DNA from: Pseudomonas sp. ok272
Lineage (GTDB): Bacteria > Pseudomonadota > Gammaproteobacteria > Pseudomonadales > Pseudomonadaceae
Assembly: GCF_900109995.1 (NCBI RefSeq)
Contig: NZ_FOCB01000001.1
Span: forward strand, 310,001-374,000
DNA length: 64,000 bases
Reading direction: 5' to 3'
A program made the translations under genes and the position numbers. The notes beneath the pieces are model-generated. The model was not told where the DNA came from and searched no databases. It saw only the letters and a list, made by a program, of their open reading frames with translations. Of this stretch, positions 10,169 through 18,874 are shown one piece after another (the first letter of the stretch is position 1; each line of letters begins with the position of its first letter).

Positions 10169-11224
10169 ATGGACGACAACAAGAAGAAAGCCTTGGCTGC
10201 GGCCCTGGGTCAGATCGAACGTCAATTCGGCAAGGGTGCCGTAATGCGTATGGGCGATCAGGACCGTCAGGCGATCCCGGCTATCTCCACGGGCTCTTTG
10301 GGTCTGGACATCGCGCTTGGCATTGGCGGCCTGCCAAAAGGCCGTATCGTTGAAATCTACGGTCCTGAATCCTCCGGTAAAACCACCCTGACGCTCTCTG
10401 TTATCGCCCAAGCGCAAAAGGCCGGCGCGACCTGCGCATTCGTCGATGCCGAGCACGCACTGGACCCGGAATATGCCGGCAAGCTGGGCGTCAACGTCGA
10501 CGACCTGCTGGTTTCCCAGCCAGACACTGGCGAACAAGCCCTGGAAATCACCGACATGCTGGTGCGTTCCAACGCGGTTGACGTGATCATCGTCGACTCC
10601 GTGGCTGCCCTGGTGCCGAAGGCTGAAATTGAAGGCGAAATGGGTGACATGCACGTGGGCCTGCAAGCCCGCCTGATGTCCCAGGCGCTGCGTAAAATCA
10701 CCGGTAACATCAAGAACGCCAACTGCCTGGTGATCTTCATCAACCAGATCCGGATGAAGATCGGCGTGATGTTCGGCAGCCCGGAAACCACCACCGGTGG
10801 TAACGCGCTGAAGTTCTACGCCTCGGTTCGCCTGGACATCCGCCGTACCGGCGCGGTGAAGGAAGGCGACGAAGTAGTGGGCAGCGAAACCCGCGTCAAA
10901 GTGGTCAAGAACAAAGTAGCAGCGCCGTTCCGTCAGGCCGAGTTCCAGATTCTTTACGGCAAGGGCATCTACCTCAATGGCGAGATGATCGACCTGGGCG
11001 TGCTGCACGGCTTTGTCGAGAAGTCCGGCGCCTGGTATGCCTACAACGGCACCAAGATCGGTCAGGGCAAGGCCAACTCGGCCAAGTACCTGGCGGACAA
11101 CCCGGATATCGCTGCCAAGCTCGAGAAGCAGATTCGTGACAAGCTGCTGACGCCAGCGGTTATTGATACCAATGCTTCTCCGGTCAAAGAGACCGAAGAA
11201 GAGCTGGTTGACGCTGATATCTGA
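10169..11224 (+). CDS. recA: Recombinase RecA
   Basis: This 351-residue protein begins [13 protein letters not shown] at ATG 10169, preceded by GAGGAC; a GTG at 10157 in the same frame would add four atypical residues. Walker A is GPESSGKTT, and Walker B is [17 protein letters not shown]. Loops L1 and L2 ([29 protein letters not shown]) bind DNA. The C-terminal tail is acidic ([12 protein letters not shown] type). RecA performs strand exchange, and as a filament it stimulates cleavage of LexA and of S24 repressors such as the one at 7678. recX follows after 8 bases. Confidence 0.99.
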   Translation: MDDNKKKALAAALGQIERQFGKGAVMRMGDQDRQAIPAISTGSLGLDIALGIGGLPKGRIVEIYGPESSGKTTLTLSVIAQAQKAGATCAFVDAEHALDPEYAGKLGVNVDDLLVSQPDTGEQALEITDMLVRSNAVDVIIVDSVAALVPKAEIEGEMGDMHVGLQARLMSQALRKITGNIKNANCLVIFINQIRMKIGVMFGSPETTTGGNALKFYASVRLDIRRTGAVKEGDEVVGSETRVKVVKNKVAAPFRQAEFQILYGKGIYLNGEMIDLGVLHGFVEKSGAWYAYNGTKIGQGKANSAKYLADNPDIAAKLEKQIRDKLLTPAVIDTNASPVKETEEELVDADI

Positions 11225-11232
11225 TTAACGCC

Positions 11233-11700
11233 ATGACCGCCGTACTCGATACCCCCGTCGCAGTGCGGCGGACCGCAATGGACCTGCTCGCGAGACGTGA
11301 GCATGGTCGAGTCGAGCTGACGCGTAAACTGCGTCAGCGTGGCGCTCCAGATGAAATGATCGACACGGCCCTCGACCGTCTGACGGAAGAGGGCCTGCTG
11401 TCGGAATCACGCTACCTGGAAAGTTTTGTTTCCTATCGTGCTCGCTCTGGTTATGGCCCTTTGCGGATTCGTGAAGAGCTGGGCCAACGTGGTTTGCAGC
11501 GTGCCGATATCGAATTGGCCCTGCGCGAGTGCGGAATCAGTTGGCAAGAACACCTGGAAGACACCTGGCGGCGCAAGTTTGCCGGGCATCTACCGATAGA
11601 CGCCCGTGAGCGTGCCAAGCAAGGGCGTTTTCTCGCCTACCGTGGTTACTCCATGGAGATGATCGGTCGCTTGTTCAGTGGCCGGGGGATGGAAGACTAG
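11233..11700 (+). CDS. recX: RecA regulator RecX
   Basis: This 155-residue protein lies 8 bases after recA. It has the RecX pattern of three-helix repeats: [19 protein letters not shown] near the N-terminus, then [19 protein letters not shown] and [17 protein letters not shown]. RecX binds within RecA filaments and limits their extension. Co-transcription from the recA promoter is likely, and a strong terminator closes the unit. Confidence 0.96.
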   Translation: MTAVLDTPVAVRRTAMDLLARREHGRVELTRKLRQRGAPDEMIDTALDRLTEEGLLSESRYLESFVSYRARSGYGPLRIREELGQRGLQRADIELALRECGISWQEHLEDTWRRKFAGHLPIDARERAKQGRFLAYRGYSMEMIGRLFSGRGMED

Positions 11701-11701
11701 G

Positions 11702-11737
11702 AAGGGCCCGACTATGTCAGTAGTCGGGCCCTTTTTT
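11702..11737 (+). terminator. Rho-independent terminator of recA-recX
   Basis: A perfect 13-bp stem, AAGGGCCCGACTA at 11702-11714 with TAGTCGGGCCCTT at 11721-11733, is followed by a T-run. It lies between the convergent recX and LOG-family genes and may serve both. Confidence 0.93.
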
Positions 11738-11739
11738 GT

Positions 11740-12858
11740 TCACGAGACTTTGCTTGGTTCGCGTTGGCGCTGGGGTGTCGTGGCCTGGGTCGCGCCCCAG
11801 TTTTCTGGCAGGTTGATGTAGTCGACCAATTCGCGCAGGCGTCCATGATCACGAGCGTTGAAGGCGAAGGCCAGTCGCGTCAGGTGGCTGAACTGGATCT
11901 CATCGTGCTCCTCGCCAGCGTAGGCGTGCTGGTGAAATTGATCGCTGAGGCACAAGTCGGCGAAAGCTGTTTGCATGTGCGCAAGGGCCTGCTCATTGAG
12001 TGAATGATGCATGCGGATCACAAACTGACGCTTCAGCCAGCGGCTGGAGTGGAAGTTGCTGTAGAACTGATTGATCTGCGCCACGGCCTCTTCAACGCTG
12101 TACACCAGGCTCACCAGCTTCAGGTCGGTCGGCAGGATGTAACGGTTAGCCTCCAGCTGGCTGCGAATGAAGTCCAGCGCGCCTTCCCAGAAGCGGCCAC
12201 CCGGTGCATCCAGCAACACCACGGGCACCAGCGGGCTCTTGCCGGTCTGGATCAGGGTCAGTACTTCCAGGGCTTCATCCAGGGTGCCGAAACCGCCAGG
12301 GCAGAGCACCAGGGCGTCGGCCTCTTTGACGAAGAACAGCTTGCGGGTAAAGAAAAAGTGGAACGGCAAGAGGTTGTCAGTGCCCCCGACGGTCGGGTTG
12401 GCGTGTTGCTCGAAGGGCAGGGTGATGTTGAACCCCAGGCTGTGATCCCGGCCCGCGCCTTCATGGGCGGCGGCCATGATGCCGCCACCGGCGCCGGTGA
12501 TGACCATCAGGTTCGATTCGGCGAGTTTCTCCCCCAGCTCCCGGGCCATGGCATACAGCGGGTGTTCGATCGGCGTTCGTGCGGAACCGAACACCGTCAC
12601 TTTGCGCCGTCCCTTGAACTTTTCCAGTACGTGGAAGGCGTGCTCCAGTTCGCGTAGCGCTTGCAGGGTGATCTTGGCATTCCAGCGGCTGTGGTCTTCT
12701 TGTGCCATGCACAGCACCGTCAGCATCATGTCGCGATAAATCGGGATGTTCGGACTGTTGGGGCAAACCAGGTTGAGCTGCTCTTCGATCTTCGTCGTGA
12801 GATCGACGCCGTTTTCTTGAAAGTGACGTATCAGAAGGTCATTCGGCTGGTAGGGCAT
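11740..12858 (-). CDS. LOG-family Rossmann-fold protein (TIGR00730 type)
   Basis: The 372-residue protein has a central Rossmann domain with VTVFGSARTP, ITGAGGGIMAAAHEGA and the family signature PGGFGTLDEALEVLT. LOG-family proteins hydrolyse nucleoside monophosphates to base and ribose 5-phosphate (cytokinin-activating LOG, bacterial PpnN). Extra N-terminal (about 90 residues) and C-terminal regions make it longer than the ~200-residue LOG core but shorter than E. coli PpnN (454), so I do not assign a symbol. Older annotation as lysine decarboxylase is a misnomer for this motif. It is convergent with recX. Confidence 0.85.
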   Translation of the reverse strand: MPYQPNDLLIRHFQENGVDLTTKIEEQLNLVCPNSPNIPIYRDMMLTVLCMAQEDHSRWNAKITLQALRELEHAFHVLEKFKGRRKVTVFGSARTPIEHPLYAMARELGEKLAESNLMVITGAGGGIMAAAHEGAGRDHSLGFNITLPFEQHANPTVGGTDNLLPFHFFFTRKLFFVKEADALVLCPGGFGTLDEALEVLTLIQTGKSPLVPVVLLDAPGGRFWEGALDFIRSQLEANRYILPTDLKLVSLVYSVEEAVAQINQFYSNFHSSRWLKRQFVIRMHHSLNEQALAHMQTAFADLCLSDQFHQHAYAGEEHDEIQFSHLTRLAFAFNARDHGRLRELVDYINLPENWGATQATTPQRQREPSKVS

Positions 12859-13165
12859 TCAACTTCTCCTTCTACGCAGAACTACGGCTCGAACGAGAGA
12901 TTCGTTGGTGCCGCTTTGAATCCAGACGCTCGCGCCGAGCGTGTCGAGATGATCATGGTCCTGGAAAGTCTGTGCTGGCAATCACTTATTAGCGGTTCTC
13001 AATCCGCTTTCACCGCCCGTCAGAACCTACGCTCAATAGTCGCGGCTCTGATTTACTAATCTACAGGCAGAACAAGACAGTCGCGCTTGCGGGGCGCAGC
13101 GCACGGTTTCAGGAGTGAGTGGTTATCGCGCAGGCACTGGCGATTCATAGGCACGGAGGCGGGGT
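12859..13165. other. Intergenic stretch without a gene
   Basis: These 307 bases lie between the divergent LOG-family gene and the small ribbon-helix-helix protein. I see no credible reading frame, hairpin or repeat; both genes presumably have their promoters here. Confidence 0.6.
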
Positions 13166-13360
13166 ATGACCCGGGTGGTACTGGACATTGATACACAGTT
13201 GTATCGAATGCTGAAAACAGCGGCCGAGGCCCATCGTATCAGCCTCGAAGAGGAGTGCCGCCGGCGCCTGGAAGGCCAGGAACAGCGCTCGCCTTACTTG
13301 CTGGCGCTGGTGGCGGAACTGCGCGCCGATGATGAGCAGCGGCGCGCGCGGGTGGGCTGA
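13166..13360 (+). CDS. Small FitA/Arc-like ribbon-helix-helix protein
   Basis: This 64-residue protein begins TRVVLDIDTQLYRMLKTAAE, a beta-strand followed by a helix. The next helix contains SLEEECRRRLEG, the pattern of ribbon-helix-helix DNA-binding antitoxins of the FitA/CopG type. ATG 13166 follows GGAGGCGGG. No PIN-domain or other toxin gene is adjacent; the next gene is convergent and starts right after its stop. It could be a stand-alone regulator or the remnant of a toxin-antitoxin pair. Function is not established. Confidence 0.7.
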   Translation: MTRVVLDIDTQLYRMLKTAAEAHRISLEEECRRRLEGQEQRSPYLLALVAELRADDEQRRARVG

Positions 13361-13789
13361 TTACTTTTTCTTCTTCGGCGCGGGTTCGGCCGGGCAGTCC
13401 GATTCCTGGAACTTGGCCGAGGCCACAGGGCGGTTGGTTTTGTTCTCGGTGAACTCGTAACGCATGATCGCGCCCTTGGCCATCAGCTTGCGGTAGTTCG
13501 GATTGCGGCAAACACTGGCGCCCAATTGCAGGTACACCGCTTGTGGATTGGCGCGCATTTGTTCGGCGTAACCGGCCTGCACACTCAGATTGTCGATCAA
13601 CTCGTTGCCTTCGACCGTATAACCGCGGTCGAGAATGTACTCATTGACCTCACGCGGCAGCCCGGCGTTACTTTCCGCAGCGACCTTCATCAGCATTTTG
13701 TTCAATTGGAAGTCTTGCAGCGACGCTGCCTGGACACTGAAAGGCAGCGCCAATGCGAGGGCAGCGGTCGTGGTGATGAGGCGCAGCAT
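13361..13789 (-). CDS. PA3611-family secreted protein (quorum-sensing-regulated)
   Basis: The 142-residue protein has an N-terminal signal peptide (MLRLITTTAALALALPFSVQA, cleavage after AQA-like VQA). The mature part matches the PA3611 family: conserved stretches include NEYILDRGYTVEGNELIDNLSV, HAxRMRANPQAVY-like EQMRANPQAVYLQLG, and a Cys pair (CRNPNYRKLM and SDCPAEP). PA3611 in P. aeruginosa is reported as quorum-sensing regulated and linked to virulence; its mechanism is not known to me. The tail ends in KKKK. Confidence 0.85.
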   Translation of the reverse strand: MLRLITTTAALALALPFSVQAASLQDFQLNKMLMKVAAESNAGLPREVNEYILDRGYTVEGNELIDNLSVQAGYAEQMRANPQAVYLQLGASVCRNPNYRKLMAKGAIMRYEFTENKTNRPVASAKFQESDCPAEPAPKKKK

Positions 13790-13980
13790 GAGTCTCTCCT
13801 GATTCAGTGACTGGTGCTTCGACCCGTCACGGGGCTGAGCGTTCAGTGGCGGCGAATTATAGGGGGCTTGGGGGTGGGCGGTACAGGCTTGGGCGGATGG
13901 CTCTGGTAAACTGCCGGCACTTTATTGCCCCGCCGAGCGCTTTTTGTGTCGATCCAATCCCTTTGCCATCTGTGCCAGTC

Positions 13981-14691
13981 ATGAGCCACGCCGTTTCCCG
14001 CTTGCGTGCCCAGCGCCTGGCGCGTGCCGTCAGGCCCTTCGTTGCCCGCGGTTCGCGAGCTGAGCGATGCGCCGGTTGTCGAGTGATTCCCAGTCACTGC
14101 CTGTGCGCTTGGCGACCGAAGGTCGCGGCCAAATCCGCCATGTGCCTGCTCATGCACGATGTTGAGCCGATGAAGCCGAGCAATACGGGCTGGCTGATTG
14201 CGGACGTGATCAGCGACACCAGCGCCTTTCCCTGGTCACGTACCGAGGTCGAGCCGGACTTGTTGGCGCTGATCGCTGACCCGCAGTGGCAGCCGTATAT
14301 CGTGTTCCCGGGGGAGTTTGTCGCGCCAGAGCGCGTGGTGACTCAGGTCGAGCTGCAAGCGGGCAAGCGCCCGCTGTTTATCCTGCTGGATGCGACGTGG
14401 AGCGAAGCGCGCAAGATGTTCCGCAAGAGTCCCTACCTGGAGCACTTGCCGGTCTTGAGCCTGGCGCCTGAGCAACTGTCGCGCTACAAGCTGCGACGTT
14501 CCAAGCGCGATGACCATTTCTGCACCGCTGAAGTCGCCGCGTTGTGCCTGGAGCTGGCCAACGATCAGGTGGCCAGTGAAGTGTTGGACGCCTACCTGGA
14601 CGTCTTCAGTACCCATTACCTGTCGGCTAAATTCCAGAAGCCGATTGAGCCTGACGACGCAACCCACACCCGCCTCAAACCTTTCTTATAG
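13981..14691 (+). CDS. tapT: tRNA-uridine aminocarboxypropyltransferase (DTW domain)
   Basis: Starting at MSHAVSRLRAQRL (ATG 13981) the protein is 236 residues. A Cys-rich N-terminal motif, CAGCRVIPSHCLC, is typical of the DTW family and probably binds zinc. The signature is LLDATWSEARKM, the D-x-T-W motif. TapT makes acp3U47 in tRNA from S-adenosylmethionine. The frame is open upstream to 13807, but those codons overlap the promoter of the divergent neighbour and look non-coding. It corresponds to P. aeruginosa PA3606. Confidence 0.88.
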   Translation: MSHAVSRLRAQRLARAVRPFVARGSRAERCAGCRVIPSHCLCAWRPKVAAKSAMCLLMHDVEPMKPSNTGWLIADVISDTSAFPWSRTEVEPDLLALIADPQWQPYIVFPGEFVAPERVVTQVELQAGKRPLFILLDATWSEARKMFRKSPYLEHLPVLSLAPEQLSRYKLRRSKRDDHFCTAEVAALCLELANDQVASEVLDAYLDVFSTHYLSAKFQKPIEPDDATHTRLKPFL

Positions 14692-14694
14692 GCC

Positions 14695-15588
14695 TCAGGC
14701 TCTCGCCAGCTCGGGCTTCTTCGGCCAGAGCTGCGCCACCAGCATGCCGGCGAGCATCAACGCGCAGCCAAAGTAGCCGCGCGGTTGCAGGTGTTCGTCC
14801 AGCAGCCATGCACCGGCGATCGCCGCGAACACCGCTTCCATGGAGAAGATGATGGCCGCGTGGGAGGCGATGGCGTCTTTTTGGGCGATGACTTGCAGGG
14901 TGTAGCCGATACCGACGGCAATCATCCCGCCATACACGATGGCCGGGCCGGCGGCGATGATCGCATTGAGATCGAAGGTTTCCAGGCACAGGGCCAGGAT
15001 CAGGCTGATCACCGAGCAGGTGGCAAATTGGATGAACGCCAGGCGGATAACGTCATGCCGGCTGGCGAACACGCCCACCAGAATCACATGGCCGCCCCAG
15101 ACGAATGCGCCAATCAGTTGTAGCCAGTCCCCGGAGGCGACGTGGAACTGCTCGCCGACGCTGAGCAGAAACATCCCGATCACCGCCAGCGCCGCACCCA
15201 GCCAGGTGCCCAACCCCGTCTTGTGGCCGATAAACAAGCCAATCAGCGGTACTACAATCACATACAGGCCGGTGATAAACCCGGCGTTAGTCACGCTGGT
15301 AAACAGCAGGCCGACCTGTTGCAGATTGATCCCCAGCGCCAGGGCCAGCCCCATGACGCCTCCGCCGATCAGCAGTCCCCGGGAAAGGAACGGTTCGGGC
15401 TTGGCGTGATGCGGGTTGCCGCGTAACACCAAGGGCAACAGGCACAGCGCCCCCAGGGCGAAGCGCAGGCCGGAGTAAAGGAAGGGACCGATGTGATCCA
15501 TGCCGGAGGTTTGTGCGACAAATCCTGTTCCCCAAATCACTGCGGTGATCAGCATCAGGACGTCGGCACGCAGGGCTTTGGTCTGCAT
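14695..15588 (-). CDS. DMT-superfamily EamA transporter
   Basis: From MQTKALRADVLMLITAVIWG the protein is 297 residues with ten predicted membrane segments in two EamA repeats. The first begins LMLITAVIWGTGFVAQ and the second ends with the typical SMEAVFAAIAGAWLLDEHL. Such proteins export or import amino acids, metabolites or drugs; the substrate cannot be told from sequence. A longer frame to 15663 would place 25 polar residues before the first membrane segment, so I prefer the later ATG, which follows AAGAGCG. It ends 3 bases from the convergent tapT. Confidence 0.88.
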   Translation of the reverse strand: MQTKALRADVLMLITAVIWGTGFVAQTSGMDHIGPFLYSGLRFALGALCLLPLVLRGNPHHAKPEPFLSRGLLIGGGVMGLALALGINLQQVGLLFTSVTNAGFITGLYVIVVPLIGLFIGHKTGLGTWLGAALAVIGMFLLSVGEQFHVASGDWLQLIGAFVWGGHVILVGVFASRHDVIRLAFIQFATCSVISLILALCLETFDLNAIIAAGPAIVYGGMIAVGIGYTLQVIAQKDAIASHAAIIFSMEAVFAAIAGAWLLDEHLQPRGYFGCALMLAGMLVAQLWPKKPELARA

Positions 15589-15825
15589 GAAGGCGCTCTT
15601 ATTAGATAGCCGGCTAAGATGCCGTAAAGGATGCGGCTTGACCACCCCGGATTCGCTGGGCATCCTTGGCGCCGATTAGGGTGCGGCCGAAGATTGAAAC
15701 GCTGGTTTTATGAACGTTTGGCGTTGAACGTACCCTGCTGGTATCGCCCTCTGGCGCTACTTCGAGTTGCTTTGGCGAGGCTTGAATGCATCGAGCCCGT
15801 CATAAAAAACAGGATCATTTGAAAA

Positions 15826-16476
15826 ATGGCCACATACGACATCCTGATTGCCGATGATCACCCCCTTTTTCGCAGTGCGCTGCACCAGGCCGTCTCCCTC
15901 GGGCTGGGGCCTGACGTACGTCTGGTGGAAGTGGCGAGCATTGCCGAGTTGGAAACCCAACTGACCGCCAAGGTTGATTGGGACCTGGTGCTGCTGGACT
16001 TGAACATGCCCGGCGCCTATGGGTTTTCCGGACTGGTGCTGTTGCGCGGTCAGTACCCGCAAATCCCGGTGGTGATGGTCTCCGCGCAGGAAGAAGCATC
16101 GATCATGGTCAAGTCCCGTGAGTTCGGGGCCAGTGGCTTTATCCCCAAGTCCAGCTCCCTGGAAGTGATCCAGCAGGCGGTCCGTGCGGTGCTCGATGGC
16201 GATGTGTTCTGGCCGCCGCAGGCGTTTGAGGCGGTCAGTGTCTCGCCTGAAGCCAAGGCCGCCAGCGAAGGCCTGGCCAGCTTGACGCCACAGCAGTTCC
16301 GCGTGCTGACCATGGTCTGCGAAGGCCTGCTCAATAAGCAGATCGCCTATGAGTTGAGTGTTTCCGAGGCCACGATCAAGGCGCACGTGACGGCGATTTT
16401 CCGCAAGTTGGGTGTACGCACCCGCACTCAGGCGGCGTTGCTTTTGCAACAACTCGAATCAATTTCAAGCCACTAA
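15826..16476 (+). CDS. erdR: NarL/FixJ-type response regulator ErdR
   Basis: The 216-residue protein has a receiver domain with acidic pocket Asp10-Asp11, phosphoacceptor Asp58 (LVLLDLNMPG) and conserved Lys in GFIPKSS near 108. A LuxR-type helix-turn-helix follows (LTPQQFRVLTMVCEGLLNKQ, then ATIKAHVTAIFRKLGV). Its length, sequence and position directly before dgkA match ErdR (PA3604), a regulator of ethanol and acetate metabolism in Pseudomonas. No partner histidine kinase gene is adjacent, as in P. aeruginosa. Confidence 0.88.
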   Translation: MATYDILIADDHPLFRSALHQAVSLGLGPDVRLVEVASIAELETQLTAKVDWDLVLLDLNMPGAYGFSGLVLLRGQYPQIPVVMVSAQEEASIMVKSREFGASGFIPKSSSLEVIQQAVRAVLDGDVFWPPQAFEAVSVSPEAKAASEGLASLTPQQFRVLTMVCEGLLNKQIAYELSVSEATIKAHVTAIFRKLGVRTRTQAALLLQQLESISSH

Positions 16477-16550
16477 ACGCGCTGACTTCACGTTTTTTTG
16501 ACTTTTGTTGATCTAGCTTTCCCACCCCTTTTTGGTTCAGTTGCCTATCT

Positions 16551-16913
16551 ATGTCGCCTTTCAAAGGTCAAACCGGTCTTAAACGTATCCTCAATGCTTC
16601 CGGCTATTCGCTGGCTGGCCTGCGTGCAGCCTTCACTGGCGAAGCGGCTTTTCGTCAGTTGGTGTTGCTCAACGTCATCCTGATCCCGCTGACGTTCGTG
16701 TTGGATGTCAACCGTGTCGAACAGGCGCTGCTGATTGCCGTGTGCCTGCTCGCCCTGATTGTCGAGTTGCTCAACTCGGCCGTAGAAGCCGCCATCGACC
16801 GGATTTCCCTCGACCTGCACCCGCTGTCCAAGAACGCCAAGGACATGGGCAGCGCGGCCCAGTTCGTGGCCCTGTGCATGATCGGGCTGGTGTGGGCGGT
16901 GATTCTGCTTTAA
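16551..16913 (+). CDS. dgkA: Diacylglycerol kinase DgkA
   Basis: This 120-residue inner-membrane enzyme phosphorylates diacylglycerol to phosphatidate, recycling lipid left by periplasmic glucan and LPS decoration. It has an amphipathic N-terminus (LKRILNASGYSLAGLRAAF) and three membrane helices. The active-site signature is ELLNSAVEAAIDRISL near residue 75. It follows erdR by 74 bases and overlaps by 4 bases the 3' end of the convergent finR. Confidence 0.96.
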   Translation: MSPFKGQTGLKRILNASGYSLAGLRAAFTGEAAFRQLVLLNVILIPLTFVLDVNRVEQALLIAVCLLALIVELLNSAVEAAIDRISLDLHPLSKNAKDMGSAAQFVALCMIGLVWAVILL

Positions 16914-17836
16914 GCGATGGTGGGCAGGACGATCTCGTCGCTGCGCTGAACCCCGGCGGTGAACGCGCGGCACAGGTCGAGGAACTCGCGCATGGCCGAG
17001 GTCTGGTACTTCTGCTTGTGCCAGATGAAATAGAACTGTCGCGCCAGGTCCAGGTCCGGTGTCTCCACCGCCACCAGGCTGCCCCGGCGAAACGCGTCGC
17101 GCAGTGCCAGGCGTGAGATGCAGCCAATCCCCAGGCCCGACTCCACGGCCCGCTTGATCGCTTCGGTATGTTCCAGCTCCAGGCGGATATTCAGCGCGTT
17201 GCGGTGATGGCGCATCGCTTGGTCGAAGGTCAGGCGGGTGCCGGAGCCCTGTTCGCGCAGGATCCACGCTTCATGGGTCAGTTCTTCCATGCTGGCCTGG
17301 CCACGGGCGGCGAGCGGATGCTGGGGGGCGCAGAACACCACCAGTTCGTCCTCGACCCAGCTCTGCACTTCGATGTCCGGATGGCTGCAGTCGCCTTCGA
17401 TTAGACCCAGGTCAATTTCGTAGTGCGCGACTTGTTGCACGATATTGGCAGTGTTCTGCACATGCAGCTTCACCTGGCTTTCCGGATGGCGTTGCATGAA
17501 GCTGCCGATCAGCAAGGTGGCCAGGTAGTTGCCGATGGTCAGGGTGGCACCGACCGCCAGCGAGCCGAAGCCGGACTTGCCATTGAGCAGGTCCTCGATT
17601 TCCTTGGCCTGGTCCAGCAGGGCCACCGCCTGTGGCAGCAGCTGTTTGCCCAGGGCGTTGAGGCTCAGGCGCTTGCCGGCACGGTCGAACAGTTGGCAGC
17701 TCGATTGGCGCTCAAGTTCGGTGATGGAGGTGCTGGCCGCCGACTGTGACAGGTTGAGCAGGCCCGCAGCACGGGACACACTCTCTTGCTGAGCGACGGC
17801 GACGAAGACTTGAAGTTGACGTAGAGTAAATCGCAT
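16910..17836 (-). CDS. finR: LysR-family regulator FinR
   Basis: From MRFTLRQLQVFVAVAQQESV the protein is 308 residues, the normal LysR length; the frame is open further upstream but that would misplace the helix-turn-helix (SRAAGLLNLSQSAASTSITELE). A substrate-binding domain occupies the rest. It is divergent from fpr, the arrangement of finR-fpr in P. putida and P. aeruginosa, where FinR activates fpr under oxidative and redox-cycling stress. A palindrome between the two genes is a likely binding site. Confidence 0.9.
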   Translation of the reverse strand: MRFTLRQLQVFVAVAQQESVSRAAGLLNLSQSAASTSITELERQSSCQLFDRAGKRLSLNALGKQLLPQAVALLDQAKEIEDLLNGKSGFGSLAVGATLTIGNYLATLLIGSFMQRHPESQVKLHVQNTANIVQQVAHYEIDLGLIEGDCSHPDIEVQSWVEDELVVFCAPQHPLAARGQASMEELTHEAWILREQGSGTRLTFDQAMRHHRNALNIRLELEHTEAIKRAVESGLGIGCISRLALRDAFRRGSLVAVETPDLDLARQFYFIWHKQKYQTSAMREFLDLCRAFTAGVQRSDEIVLPTIA

Positions 17837-17842
17837 ATCTAT

Positions 17843-17861
17843 ATAACCGATAACCCTTATC
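17843..17861. promoter_or_regulatory. Candidate FinR operator between finR and fpr
   Basis: GATAA-CCC-TTATC at 17849-17861 is a perfect palindrome, and ATAA (17843-17846) with TTAT (17857-17860) gives the spaced inverted repeat common to LysR targets. It lies just upstream of the finR start codon and about 100 bases upstream of fpr. FinR binding is inferred from position only. Confidence 0.5.
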
Positions 17862-17958
17862 TTAATAATCCATTTAACAGATATTGTCGCCGCCATTAGA
17901 ATGCTATGCAATTGCGCTTATCGTCGGCGCAGACAAAATCTCCAGGAGTTCCCCGTAC

Positions 17959-18738
17959 ATGAGCAACATGAACCACGAGCGTGTCCTCAGTGTTCATCAC
18001 TGGAACGACACTCTGTTCAGCTTCAAGTGCACCCGTGATCCGGGCCTGCGCTTCGAGAACGGCCAGTTCGTGATGATCGGCCTGCAGCAACCCAATGGCC
18101 GGCCGCTTATGCGCGCTTACTCGATTGCCAGCCCCAACTGGGAAGAGCATCTGGAGTTCTTCAGCATCAAGGTGCCCGACGGCCCGCTGACGTCTCAGTT
18201 GCAGCACCTGAAGGAAGGCGACGAGATCATCATCAGCAAGAAGCCGACAGGCACTCTGGTGCTGGACGATCTGAAGCCGGGTAAGCATTTGTACCTGCTC
18301 AGCACTGGTACCGGCCTGGCGCCGTTCATGAGCGTGATTCAGGACCCGGAAACCTACGAGCGTTTCGAGAAAGTGATCCTGTGCCACGGCGTACGTTACG
18401 TCAACGAAGTCGCCTACCGCGAGTTCATCACCGAGCACCTGCCGCAGAACGAGTTCTTCGGCGAGGCCCTGCGTGAGAAGTTGATCTACTACCCAACCGT
18501 GACCCGCGAGCCGTTCGAGAACGAAGGTCGCCTGACCGACTTGATGCGCAGTGGCAAGTTGTTCACTGACATCGGCCTGCCACCGATCAACCCGCAGGAC
18601 GACCGCGCCATGTTGTGCGGCAGTCCAAGCATGTTGGACGAGACCAGTGAAGTGCTCAACAGCTTCGGCCTGAAAGTCTCGCCGCGCATGCGTGAGCCGG
18701 GTGATTACCTGATCGAGCGAGCGTTCGTCGAGAAGTAA
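17959..18738 (+). CDS. fpr: Ferredoxin-NADP+ reductase Fpr
   Basis: The 259-residue flavoprotein moves electrons between NADPH and ferredoxin or flavodoxin. The FAD-binding motif is MRAYSIASPNWEEH and the NADP-binding motif is LLSTGTGLAPFMSVIQD. It ends AFVEK, the bacterial subclass I terminus. ATG 17959 (MSNMNHERVLSVHHW) is preceded by CCAGGAG; the frame extends upstream but without homology. Divergent finR is its likely activator. BIME-type repeats follow the stop. Confidence 0.95.
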   Translation: MSNMNHERVLSVHHWNDTLFSFKCTRDPGLRFENGQFVMIGLQQPNGRPLMRAYSIASPNWEEHLEFFSIKVPDGPLTSQLQHLKEGDEIIISKKPTGTLVLDDLKPGKHLYLLSTGTGLAPFMSVIQDPETYERFEKVILCHGVRYVNEVAYREFITEHLPQNEFFGEALREKLIYYPTVTREPFENEGRLTDLMRSGKLFTDIGLPPINPQDDRAMLCGSPSMLDETSEVLNSFGLKVSPRMREPGDYLIERAFVEK

Positions 18739-18770
18739 GCCGAACACCCTGCCGATACCCTGTAGGGCCC

Positions 18771-18860
18771 TGTGGGAGCGAGCCTGCTCGCGAAAACGGA
18801 CTGCTATTCAACATCATCGTTGAGTGTGCAGCCGTCTTCGCGAGCGGGCTCGCTCCCACC
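18771..18860. repeat. Paired REP element (BIME)
   Basis: TGTGGGAGCGAGCCTGCTCG starts at 18771 and its inverted partner, ending GCTCGCTCCCACC, ends at 18860. They are two REP units in opposite orientation with about 45 bases between them. The same pair type, including TTGAGTGTG in the middle, occurs at 31082-31169. It lies between the converging fpr and trmO. Confidence 0.85.
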
Positions 18861-18874
18861 GTTGTTTTCGGCGT

